NCBI GenBank assembly: GCA_001464315.1
Contig: LNFK01000001.1
Location: 1 to 54,204 of the forward strand
From: Sphingomonadales bacterium Ga0077559
Lineage (GTDB): Bacteria > Pseudomonadota > Alphaproteobacteria > Sphingomonadales > Sphingomonadaceae
Reading direction: 5' to 3'
DNA: 54,204 nucleotides
The notes under the pieces were generated by a model. That model was given only the letters and a program-made list of their open reading frames with translations. It had not been told where the DNA came from and did not search any database. Of this stretch, positions 34,649 through 43,440 are shown piece by piece. Position 1 is the stretch's first letter. Each line of letters begins with the position of its first letter. Made by a program: the position numbers and the translations under genes.

Positions 34649-35313
34649 CAGAATGGACTTATCTTCGAGAAGAAACTTTGCAGCCAGCCCTGCTTGCTCG
34701 CCCGGGCGATTTCGCCCTTGCCCGTATAGCGAATACGGGCATCGGCAACGCGGGTTGATGGCACGCGGTTGTCGGTGCCGATATCGGCGGTGCGGACGAT
34801 GCCGGAAAACTGCACAGCCTCGTCGCCGCGATTGAGCGTAACGAGCTTTTCGCCCTTCACTAGCATAGTGCCATTGGGATAGACGGCGGCAACGGTCACA
34901 CTAACTTCTCCGGACAAGGCATTCGACTGGGCGGCATCGCCCTTTCCCTTAAACGACTGGTCGCCGCCCATGTTTATGTCGGCGGGGTTAAACAGGTTCA
35001 GAGGCCCCGTTGCGGGCGGTGTCAGGCCAACACTGCCGTTGCGACCCGTGGTCGCGCTATTGCTCTTGGTTGCGCTCATCCTTTCGACGAGGACGATAGT
35101 GAGGATGTCGCCGATCCGTCCCGCACGCTGACCTGAGGTAAGGGGGGTGTAGTTTTCTGCCAGAAAGATTGCACCGCTGGTGGGTTGCGCAACCGGTGCC
35201 TGGGGTGCGGTTGGCGTGTAGGCCATGAGCGCAGTCTTTTCCTTCTTGGCCTGCGCCGCCATCGGAAGTGTCACCGCCAAAAGCGCGACCAGCTTACAAA
35301 TTCTGCGTGGCAT
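34648..35313 (-). CDS. flgH: Flagellar L-ring protein FlgH, without lipobox cysteine
   Basis: 221 residues. Family segments are clear: AGRIGDILTIVLVERMSATKS, the GNALSGEVSVTVAAVYPNG-type run, LVKGEKLVTLNRGDEAVQFSG and RVADARIRYTGKGEI. Enterobacterial FlgH is a lipoprotein, but this protein's signal sequence ends LPMAAQA-KKEK and its only N-terminal Cys is residue 6, too early for a lipobox. It may therefore be exported by signal peptidase I. The start overlaps the end of flgG by 20 bp. Confidence 0.93.
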   Translation of the reverse strand: MPRRICKLVALLAVTLPMAAQAKKEKTALMAYTPTAPQAPVAQPTSGAIFLAENYTPLTSGQRAGRIGDILTIVLVERMSATKSNSATTGRNGSVGLTPPATGPLNLFNPADINMGGDQSFKGKGDAAQSNALSGEVSVTVAAVYPNGTMLVKGEKLVTLNRGDEAVQFSGIVRTADIGTDNRVPSTRVADARIRYTGKGEIARASKQGWLQSFFSKISPF

Positions 35314-36082
35314 TGCGCATCATTTCATCGGTTGCCTGGATCATCTTGCTGTTGACCTCATAGGCACGTTGGGTTTCGATCATGTCGACCAGTTCTTCGA
35401 CGACATTCACATTGCTCGCCTCAAGCGCGCCGGCGCGGAGCGCGCCGCGCCCCTCTTCGCCAGCGCCGCCGACTTGCGGCGCGCCCGAGGCGGGAGTTTC
35501 GAGCAACAGATTGCTGCCGATAGACTGTAGCCCGGCCGAATTTGTGAAACGCGCGATTTCAATGCGGCCAAGCTCGGTGAGGTCGGATTGTCCGGCGACC
35601 TGCGCCGACACTGTGCCGTCATTGCCAATCGACACCGCGGTTGCGCCTTCGGGGATCTGGATTTGCGGCTGCACCGGCATACCGTCGCTGGTGACCAAAG
35701 TGCCGTCGGCCGACAGGTTGAAATCGCCCGCTCGGGTATAGCCGATGCGGCCATCGGGCATCTGCACCTGAAAGTAGCCTGCGCCTTCGATGGCGAGATC
35801 CAGGCTGTTGCCGGTGGTGGTCAGCGTACCTTGCGTGTCGATCCGCGCAGTGCCGTTGATCTGCACCCCTGTACCCAAGTTGGTGCCGACGGCGTATTTA
35901 TTCTCGGCCGACGATGCCGACCCGGCAATCGTCATCGCTTGATAGGCCAATGTTTCAAAGCTCGCCCGGTCGCGTTTGAAGCCGGTTGTGTTGACGTTGG
36001 CAAGATTGTTGGCGATCACCTGCATCCGCATATTCTGCGCATCAAGCCCGGTGCGGGCGACGTGAAGGGCTCCATTGGACAT
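35294..36082 (-). CDS. flgG: Flagellar distal rod protein FlgG
   Basis: 262 residues. The N-terminal rod signature is GLDAQNMRMQVIANNLANVN. The central LDLAIEGAGYFQVQMPDGR segment and the C-terminal NVNVVEELVDMIETQRAYEVN are diagnostic for FlgG. It forms the distal rod between MS ring and hook. Ten bp separate it from flgF. Confidence 0.97.
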   Translation of the reverse strand: MSNGALHVARTGLDAQNMRMQVIANNLANVNTTGFKRDRASFETLAYQAMTIAGSASSAENKYAVGTNLGTGVQINGTARIDTQGTLTTTGNSLDLAIEGAGYFQVQMPDGRIGYTRAGDFNLSADGTLVTSDGMPVQPQIQIPEGATAVSIGNDGTVSAQVAGQSDLTELGRIEIARFTNSAGLQSIGSNLLLETPASGAPQVGGAGEEGRGALRAGALEASNVNVVEELVDMIETQRAYEVNSKMIQATDEMMRNATQNL

Positions 36083-36092
36083 TTCGTTTTCC

Positions 36093-36836
36093 TTATTGAG
36101 GGAGTGACATCAGGTCGGCGGTGGCAGTATCCATGTCGCGTGCGTCCCCGAGAAGTTTGAGTTGTGTGTCCCACGACCGGCTGGCCTCAATCATTTTGAC
36201 CAATGCTTCGGTCGCGCTGACGTTGGAGCCTTCAAGGGAACGCGTGGTGACGCGGGCATCGGGGTCGTCAGGCAGAGCGCCGCCGCCACGAACGCGGAAC
36301 AGACCATCGGTGCCTTTGATAACTTCGGAACCTGCCGGGCTGACCAGTTGCAGCCGGTCGATTTCTTGCGGCTGGCTGGCATCGCCGCCTTGCGGGACGA
36401 TCCAGACGCGGCCTTGTTCGTCTATGTTTATCGCATCTGCCGGGGGAAGCGTGATCGGGCCTTGGCTGCCCTGCGCCGGACGGCCATCGCCGGTGGTGAG
36501 CAAACCGCTCGCCGACAGCATCAGGTCGCCGCGTTTTGTGTAGCCAATCTCGCCATTTTCGGCCTGCACCGCGAGCATTGTGTCGCCTGACATGGCAATG
36601 TCGAGATCCCGGCCCGTGGAGGTAACGGTACCCGCCGTCATGTCTGCCGCGAGCACTTCTTCCGAAGCAAAGGCACGCGTATCGAGCCGTTGCCCATCCA
36701 GCCAGAGCGACTGAGCTTCGGCGATATCGGCACGAAAACCCGGCGTGTTGGCGTTGGCGAGGTTGTTGGCAATCGCGGTTTGCCTTGCCATCGAACCGCG
36801 CATCGCGGTCAGGCTGGTGTAGATCAGGCGGTCCAT
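36093..36836 (-). CDS. flgF: Flagellar proximal rod protein FlgF
   Basis: 247 residues. The N-terminal motif is QTAIANNLANANTPGFRADI, the core YTKRGDLMLSASGLL, and the C-terminal SNVSATEALVKMIEASRSWD. The missing hook/filament features and the operon place between flgE and flgG support FlgF. It forms part of the proximal rod with FlgB and FlgC. Confidence 0.95.
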   Translation of the reverse strand: MDRLIYTSLTAMRGSMARQTAIANNLANANTPGFRADIAEAQSLWLDGQRLDTRAFASEEVLAADMTAGTVTSTGRDLDIAMSGDTMLAVQAENGEIGYTKRGDLMLSASGLLTTGDGRPAQGSQGPITLPPADAINIDEQGRVWIVPQGGDASQPQEIDRLQLVSPAGSEVIKGTDGLFRVRGGGALPDDPDARVTTRSLEGSNVSATEALVKMIEASRSWDTQLKLLGDARDMDTATADLMSLPQ

Positions 36837-36842
36837 TTTGCG

Positions 36843-37670
36843 TTACCGGATGCTTACAATCGCCTGCGTCATGTTCGACGCGGTTTCGATTGCCTTCGCA
36901 TTGGCCTGAAAATTCCGTTGCGCTGAAATCAGCGCGACGAGTTCTTCGGTCACATCGACATTGGCGCGTTCGAGTGCGCCTGAACGGATTGTACCCAGCG
37001 GGCCATTCGTGGCAGCATCAATGGAAGGCTGACCGCTGTCGCCGGTCGATTGCCAATGGCTGTCGCCGACGGGACGAAGGCCTTCCTGCGCGGTAAAACT
37101 CGCCATCGCGACTTTGCCGAGCAGTTGGTCCGAACCATCGGCATAAGTCGCCGTGACCAGCCCGTCGATGCCGACTGAAACGTTGACCAAGGCAACATTG
37201 GGATCGGCGGGCGAACCGCTGGGCAGCACGAAATCGGCGGCGCTCGCAAGCGCCGTAGAGGTGACGTTGCCCGCCGCGTCGACAGGCAGAAGCTGCAAAG
37301 TCGATCCGATGGTGTCGACCACCTGCCGGTTCGCATTCACCTGAAACGCGCCGTTGCGGGTGTAGGTCACGGCGGCACGGGGCGGGTCGCCGCGCGTAAC
37401 GAAAAATCCTTCGCCGGCAATTGCTAGATCGAGCGTCTTGTCGCTGGCTTCGAGCGTCCCTTGAGTGAACTGCTGGACCACAGCGTTCAACCGCGTGCCC
37501 TGGCCGGCGATCATCTTGGTGGTCTGCGTTGGCGCGCTGGCGAACAAGTCACCAAATTGCGCGCGACTTTTCTTGAAACCGGTGCTGCCGACATTGGCGA
37601 GGTTATTTGAAATCACAGAAAGGTCGGTCTGTGCGCCTTTGAGGCCCGATAGCGAGGTGTAGAATGACAT
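36843..37670 (-). CDS. flgE: Flagellar hook protein FlgE, short form
   Basis: 275 residues, against roughly 400 or more for many FlgE proteins. The N-terminal D0 motif is GAQTDLSVISNNLANVGSTG; the conserved LDLAIAGEGFFVTRGDPPR follows, then YTRNGAFQVN. The C-terminal NVDVTEELVALISAQRNFQ closes D0. The reduced length points to loss of the outer hook domains. Placed between flgD and flgF, six bp before flgF, so a FlgG paralogue is the only alternative. Confidence 0.92.
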   Translation of the reverse strand: MSFYTSLSGLKGAQTDLSVISNNLANVGSTGFKKSRAQFGDLFASAPTQTTKMIAGQGTRLNAVVQQFTQGTLEASDKTLDLAIAGEGFFVTRGDPPRAAVTYTRNGAFQVNANRQVVDTIGSTLQLLPVDAAGNVTSTALASAADFVLPSGSPADPNVALVNVSVGIDGLVTATYADGSDQLLGKVAMASFTAQEGLRPVGDSHWQSTGDSGQPSIDAATNGPLGTIRSGALERANVDVTEELVALISAQRNFQANAKAIETASNMTQAIVSIR

Positions 37671-37673
37671 GGC

Positions 37674-37973
37674 TTATTCTCCTTGGGAAACTGAGGCAGA
37701 CGCCGCCTTGATGTCTGCGAGCAATGCTGTTTGCGCCGAAATTTGTTCGGCAATGGACTTCAGAGAGACGTTCATTTCCGAAATACCAGCCACGGAAGAA
37801 AACTGCGCCATCTGCGCGACCATTGCTTGGTTATCGACGGGGTCCAGTGGATCTTGCTGCTTCAACTGCGTTGTCATCAGCCGAAGAAAATCGGTCTGAC
37901 CCAATTGCTTTTGCGCCATGTCTTTTGAGAGAACAGGCAGGTTCTGGCTGTTTACAGCGGAAAGGCTTGTCAT
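37674..37973 (-). CDS. flgD: Flagellar hook-capping protein FlgD, N-terminal domain only
   Basis: 99 residues. The FlgD signature is complete: DFLRLMTTQLKQQDPLDPVDNQ and MVAQMAQFSSVAGISEMN. The usual C-terminal Tudor/FnIII-like domains are absent, as the family is normally >200 residues. FlgD caps the growing hook; a minimal version has to be compatible with the short FlgE next to it. Position between flgC and flgE is canonical. Confidence 0.9.
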   Translation of the reverse strand: MTSLSAVNSQNLPVLSKDMAQKQLGQTDFLRLMTTQLKQQDPLDPVDNQAMVAQMAQFSSVAGISEMNVSLKSIAEQISAQTALLADIKAASASVSQGE

Positions 37974-37975
37974 AT

Positions 37976-38386
37976 CTATTGTCCTAATCTCAGGGTTTCG
38001 CTGATCAGGCCCTTGGCGGTTGCCAACACCTGCACATTGTTTTGATATTGGCGCGATGTTTCGAGCATCTCGACCATTTCGGCGGCGCTATCGACTGCGG
38101 CCTCCCAGACATTGCCATCCTTGTCGGCAAGTGGGTGGGTCGGTTCGAACCGTTTGACCGGAGCCGTGGTACTGGTGTCGATCCGCTCGACATGAACCGT
38201 CGCTTGGCCGGCCTCGCCTATAACGGTGCGAAATACCGGTTTCATGGCGCGAAAGGCGGTTCCTTCGCTTCCTGATACGGTGCCCGCATTGGCAAGGTTT
38301 GATGCTGTAGTGTTCAGCCGGACCAATTGCGCAGACATTGCGCGGCCACTGATGTCGAAAATGGAGAGATTATCCACCATACTCAT
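37976..38386 (-). CDS. flgC: Flagellar proximal rod protein FlgC
   Basis: 136 residues. The rod motif is [21 protein letters not shown], then the VNVEMVEML-like segment [20 protein letters not shown] and the C-terminal [11 protein letters not shown]. Four-bp overlap with flgB (ATGA). Forms the proximal rod with FlgB, FlgF and FliE. Confidence 0.96.
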   Translation of the reverse strand: MSMVDNLSIFDISGRAMSAQLVRLNTTASNLANAGTVSGSEGTAFRAMKPVFRTVIGEAGQATVHVERIDTSTTAPVKRFEPTHPLADKDGNVWEAAVDSAAEMVEMLETSRQYQNNVQVLATAKGLISETLRLGQ

Positions 38387-38724
38387 TCTCCTTTCAGCGC
38401 GCGGGTGATCGTGCCGATGCGACTGTTTAAGAAGGACAGGCTCGACCGGTAAGCTAGTGCGTTTTCGGCAAAAGCAGTTTGCTCGGTTGCAAGTTCGACG
38501 GTGTTGCCATCCAGCGAGGGCTGAACTGGCACGCGGTAGCGGATGGCGGTGTCTGGCGACCCGCCGCCCTCGGCCATTTGCAGCGCGGCAGAAAAATCGA
38601 TGTCGCGGGCTTTATATCCTGGGGTTGCCGCGTTGGCGATGTTCGACGCGAGCATCGTCATGCGCTGCTCGCGAAGCTTCAATGCAGTGGCGTGTACGCC
38701 GAACAGATTATCCAGTGACGGCAT
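38383..38724 (-). CDS. flgB: Flagellar proximal rod protein FlgB
   Basis: 113 residues from ATG 38724 (AAGGAA 6 nt upstream; an in-frame start at 38745 is less likely). The motif [21 protein letters not shown] and the later [17 protein letters not shown] are typical. First gene of the flg operon and directly preceded by the sigma-54 promoter at 38776-38791. Confidence 0.96.
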   Translation of the reverse strand: MPSLDNLFGVHATALKLREQRMTMLASNIANAATPGYKARDIDFSAALQMAEGGGSPDTAIRYRVPVQPSLDGNTVELATEQTAFAENALAYRSSLSFLNSRIGTITRALKGE

Positions 38725-38775
38725 CGCCGTTCCTTTCCGTTGCAAATCGCCCGAGGGCGTGAACAGGAGGAACTA

Positions 38776-38791
38776 AGCAATTGCTGTGCCA
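38776..38791 (-). promoter_or_regulatory. Consensus sigma-54 promoter of the flg operon
   Basis: On the minus strand: TGGCAC (38791-38786), 5-bp spacer, TTGCT (38780-38776), an exact match to the -24/-12 consensus TGGCAC-N5-TTGCW. It ends 52 bp upstream of the flgB ATG. An AT-rich stretch lies just upstream. The activator is most likely the FlbD-like protein at 28152-29171. No other site of this quality was seen before a flagellar gene in the window. Confidence 0.85.
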
Positions 38792-38875
38792 GAATTAATT
38801 TAATTATTATATATCAGAAGCATAAAAGACAGGCAGCAGCTGTTGGAACCTTGTGTCAAAAGTCTGACCGTCAAA

Positions 38876-39466
38876 TTACCGACGCAGTAAAAACACCGCA
38901 TGTTGCGCCAGCAAATTGGCCATACCTTCCTTGCGGGGCTTGTTGCCCGACAGGAACCACTGCCCCTCGATTATCACACCGCGCTCTTTCAGGAACGCGC
39001 GGAAATCGTCAATCGTGACATGGTGGATGTTGGGCGTGTCATACCAGCGGTGTGGCAGTTGCTCGGTCACAGGCATCTGACCGCCGAACATATGTGCAAA
39101 GCGAATGCGCCATTGCGCAAAATTAGGGAAGGACACGAACGCTTCGCGCCCTATCCGGAGCAAATGGTCGAGTACCAGATCGGGGCGTTTGGTTGTCTGT
39201 AAAGTCTGGCTCAAAATCGCGTAGTCGAAACTGCCATCGGGATAGGCGGCCAGATCGGTATCGGCATCGCCCTGAATTACCGATAACCCGCGCGAAACTG
39301 CAGTCGCCACGTCGCGCGCGTCCAGCTCCAGCCCGCGTGCATCGACTTGCTTGTGATCGCGCAAAGCCGCCATGAGCTGGCCATCGCCGCAGCCGACATC
39401 GAGAATACGCGAACCGGGCCGCACATTTTTGGCGATTATGGCAAGGTCGGGGCGGAGCGAGGTCAT
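38876..39466 (-). CDS. metW: Methionine biosynthesis protein MetW
   Basis: 196 residues. SAM-dependent methyltransferase fold with [15 protein letters not shown] (motif I) and [20 protein letters not shown], as MetW. It works with MetX in homoserine acetylation in many alphaproteobacteria. Overlaps metX by 4 bp (ATGA), so translationally coupled. 85 bp from the sigma-54 promoter region, transcribed the same way. Confidence 0.95.
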   Translation of the reverse strand: MTSLRPDLAIIAKNVRPGSRILDVGCGDGQLMAALRDHKQVDARGLELDARDVATAVSRGLSVIQGDADTDLAAYPDGSFDYAILSQTLQTTKRPDLVLDHLLRIGREAFVSFPNFAQWRIRFAHMFGGQMPVTEQLPHRWYDTPNIHHVTIDDFRAFLKERGVIIEGQWFLSGNKPRKEGMANLLAQHAVFLLRR

Positions 39467-40584
39467 TGGCCTTCTCCAGCGCGAAGAAATCCATCCACAA
39501 TTCGGTTCATTTCGGGCGCGTCGAGCAAGAAGCTGTCATGACCGAACGGGCTTGATAGCTCAATGAAGCTAGCGGCGGCGCCTGCCGCGTTCAGCGCGTG
39601 GACGATCCGTCGCGATTCTGCGGTGGGATAAAGCCAGTCGCTGTCGAAGCTGATCAAGCAAAACCGCGATTTGGTGGCTGCAAAGGCCTTGGCGAGCACG
39701 CCTTCATGCATGTCTGCTAAATCGAAATAGTCCATCGCGCGGGTGATATAGAGATAGCTATTAGCATCGAACCGGTCGACAAAGCTCAGCCCCTGATAGC
39801 GCAAATAGCTTTCGACCTGAAAATCGGCGTCAAAGCCAAAGCTTTTTGCGTCGCGGTTTTGCAGCCGCCGTCCGAATTTCTCGGTAAGGCCGGCTTCGGA
39901 CAAATAGGTAATATGCGCCGCCATCCGCGCGACGGCGAGGCCTGAGGCCGGTGCTTCACGTCCATAATAGGCGCCATTGTTCCAGCGCGGATCTGCCATA
40001 ATCGCCTGCCGTCCAACCTCATGAAATGCAATATTCTGCGCCGAATGCCGCGCTGTAGAGGCTATGACGACCGCCGAACGCACGCGGTCCGGGTAGAGTG
40101 CAGCCCAGCTCAGCGCCTGCATCCCGCCCATCGACCCGCCGACGACGGCAGCGAGTGTTTCGATCCCCAGATGGTCGAGCAATATCGCCTGCGCGCGCAC
40201 CATATCGGGGATCGTAATGACCGGAAATGCCATGCCATAAGCGCCGCCTGTTGATGGATCGATGCTGGCCGGGCCAGACGATCCCATACAGCTGCCCATG
40301 ACGTTAATGCTGATGATGCAATACCGCGCTGGGTCGATCGGTTTGTCCGGACCCACCATCCGCGTCCACCAGCCATTCTTTCCGGTAACAGGATGCGTCG
40401 ACGCGACATATTGATCGCCAGTTAACGCATGGCAGATCAGGATAGCGTTGCTCTTCTCGGCATTGAGCATGCCGTAAGTCTCGTACGCGAAATCGATGGG
40501 CGCGAATTCAGCTCCGCTGTCGAGCTTCACCGGCCCCAGCAGGCGTATCTTTCTGTCCAGACCGAAACGCTCATCCCCTTGCAT
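39463..40584 (-). CDS. metX: Homoserine O-acetyltransferase
   Basis: About 373 residues. Alpha/beta hydrolase-type acyltransferase that acetylates (or succinylates) homoserine in methionine synthesis. The [11 protein letters not shown] segment, the nucleophile elbow [12 protein letters not shown] and the C-terminal SPFGHDSFL are diagnostic. The reading frame extends upstream to 40791, but that part translates the intergenic repeat at 40632-40701 (HPELVSG-type sequence), so ATG 40584 (AGG 5 nt upstream) or 40596 is the start. Paired with metW. Confidence 0.93.
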   Translation of the reverse strand: MQGDERFGLDRKIRLLGPVKLDSGAEFAPIDFAYETYGMLNAEKSNAILICHALTGDQYVASTHPVTGKNGWWTRMVGPDKPIDPARYCIISINVMGSCMGSSGPASIDPSTGGAYGMAFPVITIPDMVRAQAILLDHLGIETLAAVVGGSMGGMQALSWAALYPDRVRSAVVIASTARHSAQNIAFHEVGRQAIMADPRWNNGAYYGREAPASGLAVARMAAHITYLSEAGLTEKFGRRLQNRDAKSFGFDADFQVESYLRYQGLSFVDRFDANSYLYITRAMDYFDLADMHEGVLAKAFAATKSRFCLISFDSDWLYPTAESRRIVHALNAAGAAASFIELSSPFGHDSFLLDAPEMNRIVDGFLRAGEGQ

Positions 40585-40631
40585 CCGGCCTGCCATATCA
40601 GCGGATTGGGCCGAAACAACAAAATATCCAT

Positions 40632-40701
40632 CGTCACCCTGAACTTGTCTGAGGATAACACACGATGCTGGTTGGTATCCTGAGACGAGTTCAGGATGAC
40701 G
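40632..40701. repeat. Imperfect inverted repeat (HPELVSG-type intergenic element)
   Basis: Arms 40632-40657 and 40676-40701 (26 bp each) are inverted copies with 3 mismatches, separated by an 18-bp loop. One strand translates as the well-known spurious HPELVSG/RQVQGDD peptide of sphingomonad intergenic repeats. It lies between the divergent metX and hisC genes and can fold as a long hairpin in either transcript. Its effect is unknown. Confidence 0.75.
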
Positions 40702-40750
40702 ATTGGGGGAGGCGTTGCGCTCTTTAACTGCTCCGTCTATGGCGGCGCGC

Positions 40751-41848
40751 ATGAACAAGCCTGAAGCAAAACCCTGGATCAACGCCATCAACGCCTACAC
40801 CCCTGGCAAAGCTAGGTCGGATGACGGACGCGCGCTGATCAAGTTATCGGCCAACGAAAATCCGCTTGGATGTAGCGCGGATGCGACCGCCGCAATGGCT
40901 GAAGCGCGTTTGACCTTGGCGCGATACCCCGATCCGGCCAGCAATGCGCTGCGCGAAGCTTTGGGCGCGCATTACGAATTGGAAAGCGGCCAGATCGTTT
41001 GTGGCACCGGCTCAGACGAGCTGCTCAACCTGATTGCGATGGGCTATGCAGGCGCGGGCGATGACATCATTTATGTCCGTTATGGATTTTCGGTTTACGA
41101 CATCGCCGCGCGCAAATGCGCTGCCAATGTCGTGGTCGCGCCTGACCAGGATTATGGCACTGATGTCGATGCGCTTTTGGAGCTGGTCACCGATAAAACG
41201 CGCGTGGTTTTTGTTGCCAATCCGAACAATCCGACTGGCACCTATCTGAATGATAGCGAAATGAAACGTTTGCACGCAGGATTGCCACGGGATTGCGTGC
41301 TGGTACTCGACCAAGCCTATGGCGAATATCTCGAAGATGACGGTCCGGCTTCGTTCGATCTCGCACGGAACTACGACAACGTCCTGATCACCCGTACCTT
41401 TTCCAAAATTTACGGTCTAGCCGCGGAGCGCATAGGCTGGGCTTACGGCCATCCTGAACTGATTGCGACGCTTAACCGAATCCGTGCGCCGTTCAATGTG
41501 ACCGCAGCAGGGCAAGCTGCGGGAATTGCTGCATTGGCCGACACGGAATTTGTGAAGGGCAGCCGTAAGCACAATACCGAATGGCGCGAGTGGATGGCAT
41601 CCGAATTTGCCGCGCTGTCAAACCATGGCCTGAAGGTGGTGCCGTCATGGGCGAATTTCCTGATGGTGATGTTCGAAGGCAAATGCAGCGCCGAGGTCGC
41701 ATATAAGGGCCTAATGGACGAAGGCTATATCGTGCGCTGGTTGCCTGGACAGGGACTTGGCAATGGCTTGCGTATCACCATTGGCACCGAAGACGAAAAT
41801 CGTGGCGTGATGTCCGCGCTTCGCAAAATACTCGAAGCGCATAACTAA
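40751..41848 (+). CDS. hisC: Histidinol-phosphate aminotransferase
   Basis: 365 residues from ATG 40751 (or 40739). Fold type I PLP enzyme: [10 protein letters not shown] at the N-terminus, [13 protein letters not shown], and the PLP lysine in [16 protein letters not shown]. Many alphaproteobacterial HisC also transaminate prephenate or 4-hydroxyphenylpyruvate. Its coupling to tyrC supports a role in tyrosine and phenylalanine synthesis as well as histidine. The stop TAA overlaps the tyrC ATG by one base. Confidence 0.95.
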   Translation: MNKPEAKPWINAINAYTPGKARSDDGRALIKLSANENPLGCSADATAAMAEARLTLARYPDPASNALREALGAHYELESGQIVCGTGSDELLNLIAMGYAGAGDDIIYVRYGFSVYDIAARKCAANVVVAPDQDYGTDVDALLELVTDKTRVVFVANPNNPTGTYLNDSEMKRLHAGLPRDCVLVLDQAYGEYLEDDGPASFDLARNYDNVLITRTFSKIYGLAAERIGWAYGHPELIATLNRIRAPFNVTAAGQAAGIAALADTEFVKGSRKHNTEWREWMASEFAALSNHGLKVVPSWANFLMVMFEGKCSAEVAYKGLMDEGYIVRWLPGQGLGNGLRITIGTEDENRGVMSALRKILEAHN

Positions 41849-42753
41849 TGCTGCCGTTCGCGCGCCTGACGATCATCGGCCTTGGCCTGATTGGTTCCTC
41901 TGTTGCGCGGGCGGTGAAGGCACAGATGCCCGATGTGCGGATTACCGGGCATGATGCCGATGTGGACGTGCGGGCAAGGGCGGTAGCGCTTGGGTTTTGT
42001 GACGATGTTACCGATACGGCAGGGGCAGCGGTTACCGACGCTGACCTTGTTATCCTCTGTGTGCCGGTGGGCGCAATGGGCGCAGTTGCAGAGGAGTTTG
42101 CCGAAGACCTGCCCGCGGACGCAATCGTCAGTGATGTTGGATCATGCAAACAAAGCGTCGCCGAAGCTTTGGCGGCGGTACTGCCCGGCGCGACCATTAT
42201 CCCCGCACACCCAGTCGCAGGAACCGAGAGAAGCGGTCCCGACGCTGGCTTTGCGACCTTGTTCAAAGGCCGCTGGTGCATCCTAACGCCACCGGAAAAA
42301 GCGCCCGAGGTTGCCGTCGAGCGCCTGCGGACATTCTGGCAGCGGCTAGGTGCCGATGTCGAAATCATGGACGCGCGCCATCATGATATGGTGCTGGCGA
42401 TCACCAGTCATCTGCCACATTTGATTGCCTACACCATCGTTGGAACTGCCGACGACCTGCAGGGCGTGACGCAAAGCGAAGTCATCAAATATTCGGCAGG
42501 CGGTTTCCGTGACTTCACGCGGATTGCCGCGTCGGACCCGGTGATGTGGCGCGACGTTTTCCTGTCGAATAAAGAAGCGGTGCTGGAAATGCTTCAGCGG
42601 TTCAGCGAGGACCTTACCGCGCTGCAACGTGCCATCCGCTATGGTAAGGGCGACGAACTCGAAGCCTTATTCAGCCGGACCCGCGATATAAGGCGCTCGA
42701 TTGTCGAACAGGGTCAAGACGATGATGTGCCCGATTTTGGGCGCAAACACTAA
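41848..42753 (+). CDS. tyrC: Prephenate/arogenate (cyclohexadienyl) dehydrogenase
   Basis: 301 residues. N-terminal Rossmann motif GLGLIGSSVARAVK, a DVGSCKQSV loop, the PAHPVAGTERSGP signature of TyrA/TyrC enzymes, then HHDMVLAITSHLPHLIAY. It oxidises prephenate or arogenate with NAD(P) to make the tyrosine precursor. Directly coupled to hisC. Its last codons lie in the palindrome 42748-42763 and its stop overlaps that of the convergent plsC. Confidence 0.94.
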   Translation: MLPFARLTIIGLGLIGSSVARAVKAQMPDVRITGHDADVDVRARAVALGFCDDVTDTAGAAVTDADLVILCVPVGAMGAVAEEFAEDLPADAIVSDVGSCKQSVAEALAAVLPGATIIPAHPVAGTERSGPDAGFATLFKGRWCILTPPEKAPEVAVERLRTFWQRLGADVEIMDARHHDMVLAITSHLPHLIAYTIVGTADDLQGVTQSEVIKYSAGGFRDFTRIAASDPVMWRDVFLSNKEAVLEMLQRFSEDLTALQRAIRYGKGDELEALFSRTRDIRRSIVEQGQDDDVPDFGRKH

Positions 42754-42763
42754 ACGTTTAGTG
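42748..42763. other. Perfect 16-bp palindrome across two convergent stop codons
   Basis: CACTAAACGTTTAGTG is an exact palindrome that contains the stop codons of both tyrC (TAA, plus) and plsC (TAG, minus). It is AT-rich in the middle and lacks a T-tract, so it is not a standard terminator. Confidence 0.7.
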
Positions 42764-43439
42764 CGTTCATCGCGATGTGTACCCGCGCCTCGACTTCTGC
42801 TCTTGGCAATCCAGCCGGTATTTCTTCGCCGACCTTATAGGTGATGACGCCGGATTTGCGCAGCCAATGGTTGCGCGGCATCAACTTGCCGCTGTCAACT
42901 GCGACCGGTACAACCGGTACGTTCAGCATTTTGTAAAGGCCGGCAAAGCCCGACTGCAGCGGCGGTGCTTCGCCGTGGATCACGCGTGTGCCTTCGGGGA
43001 AAATGATGATCGGTCGGCCATCTGCGAGCAATCTACGTGCACGCGTCAGCATATCGCGCAAAGCGCCGGCGCCGCCTTCGCGGTCTACCGGGATCATACC
43101 GTAAGCCAACGCGGCTTTGCCCCAGAACGGAATGTCGAAAAGCTGCCTTTTGGCGACCACCGACGGCCGGTGAAAAACCCGAGGCATGTCGATCGTTTCG
43201 TACATGCTTTCATGCTTGATGGCGTAAAGCACCGGTTTGTTAGCCATATCGCCATCGATTTTGACTTTAATGCCCAATAGCCATCGTGCACAAAAATGCT
43301 GATATCGCGACCAGCCACGCACCGCCCAGTGCATCAGACGCGGCGAGGTCAGGCTGCCGATGAAAGCGGTGACGGCGTGGAAGATCGAACCACCAAAAAA
43401 TATGATAGTGTATAAAAGCGTGCGGATCGCGGAGATCAC
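42750..43439 (-). CDS. plsC: 1-acyl-sn-glycerol-3-phosphate acyltransferase
   Basis: 229 residues. Membrane-bound PlsC-family acyltransferase in phospholipid synthesis: an N-terminal hydrophobic helix, the acyltransferase motif as KHESMYETID (HX4E rather than the usual HX4D), GMIPVDREG, and the third motif IIFPEGTRV. GTG start one base after the YdcF stop. Family clear; the motif I acid is Glu, a variant also seen in other members. Confidence 0.92.
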   Translation of the reverse strand: MISAIRTLLYTIIFFGGSIFHAVTAFIGSLTSPRLMHWAVRGWSRYQHFCARWLLGIKVKIDGDMANKPVLYAIKHESMYETIDMPRVFHRPSVVAKRQLFDIPFWGKAALAYGMIPVDREGGAGALRDMLTRARRLLADGRPIIIFPEGTRVIHGEAPPLQSGFAGLYKMLNVPVVPVAVDSGKLMPRNHWLRKSGVITYKVGEEIPAGLPRAEVEARVHIAMNALNV

Positions 43440-43440
43440 G

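Noticed and set aside
40585-40791. N-terminal extension of metX
   Set aside because: It translates the intergenic inverted repeat (HPELVSG-type) and overlaps the hisC start region; metX homology begins only after 40584.
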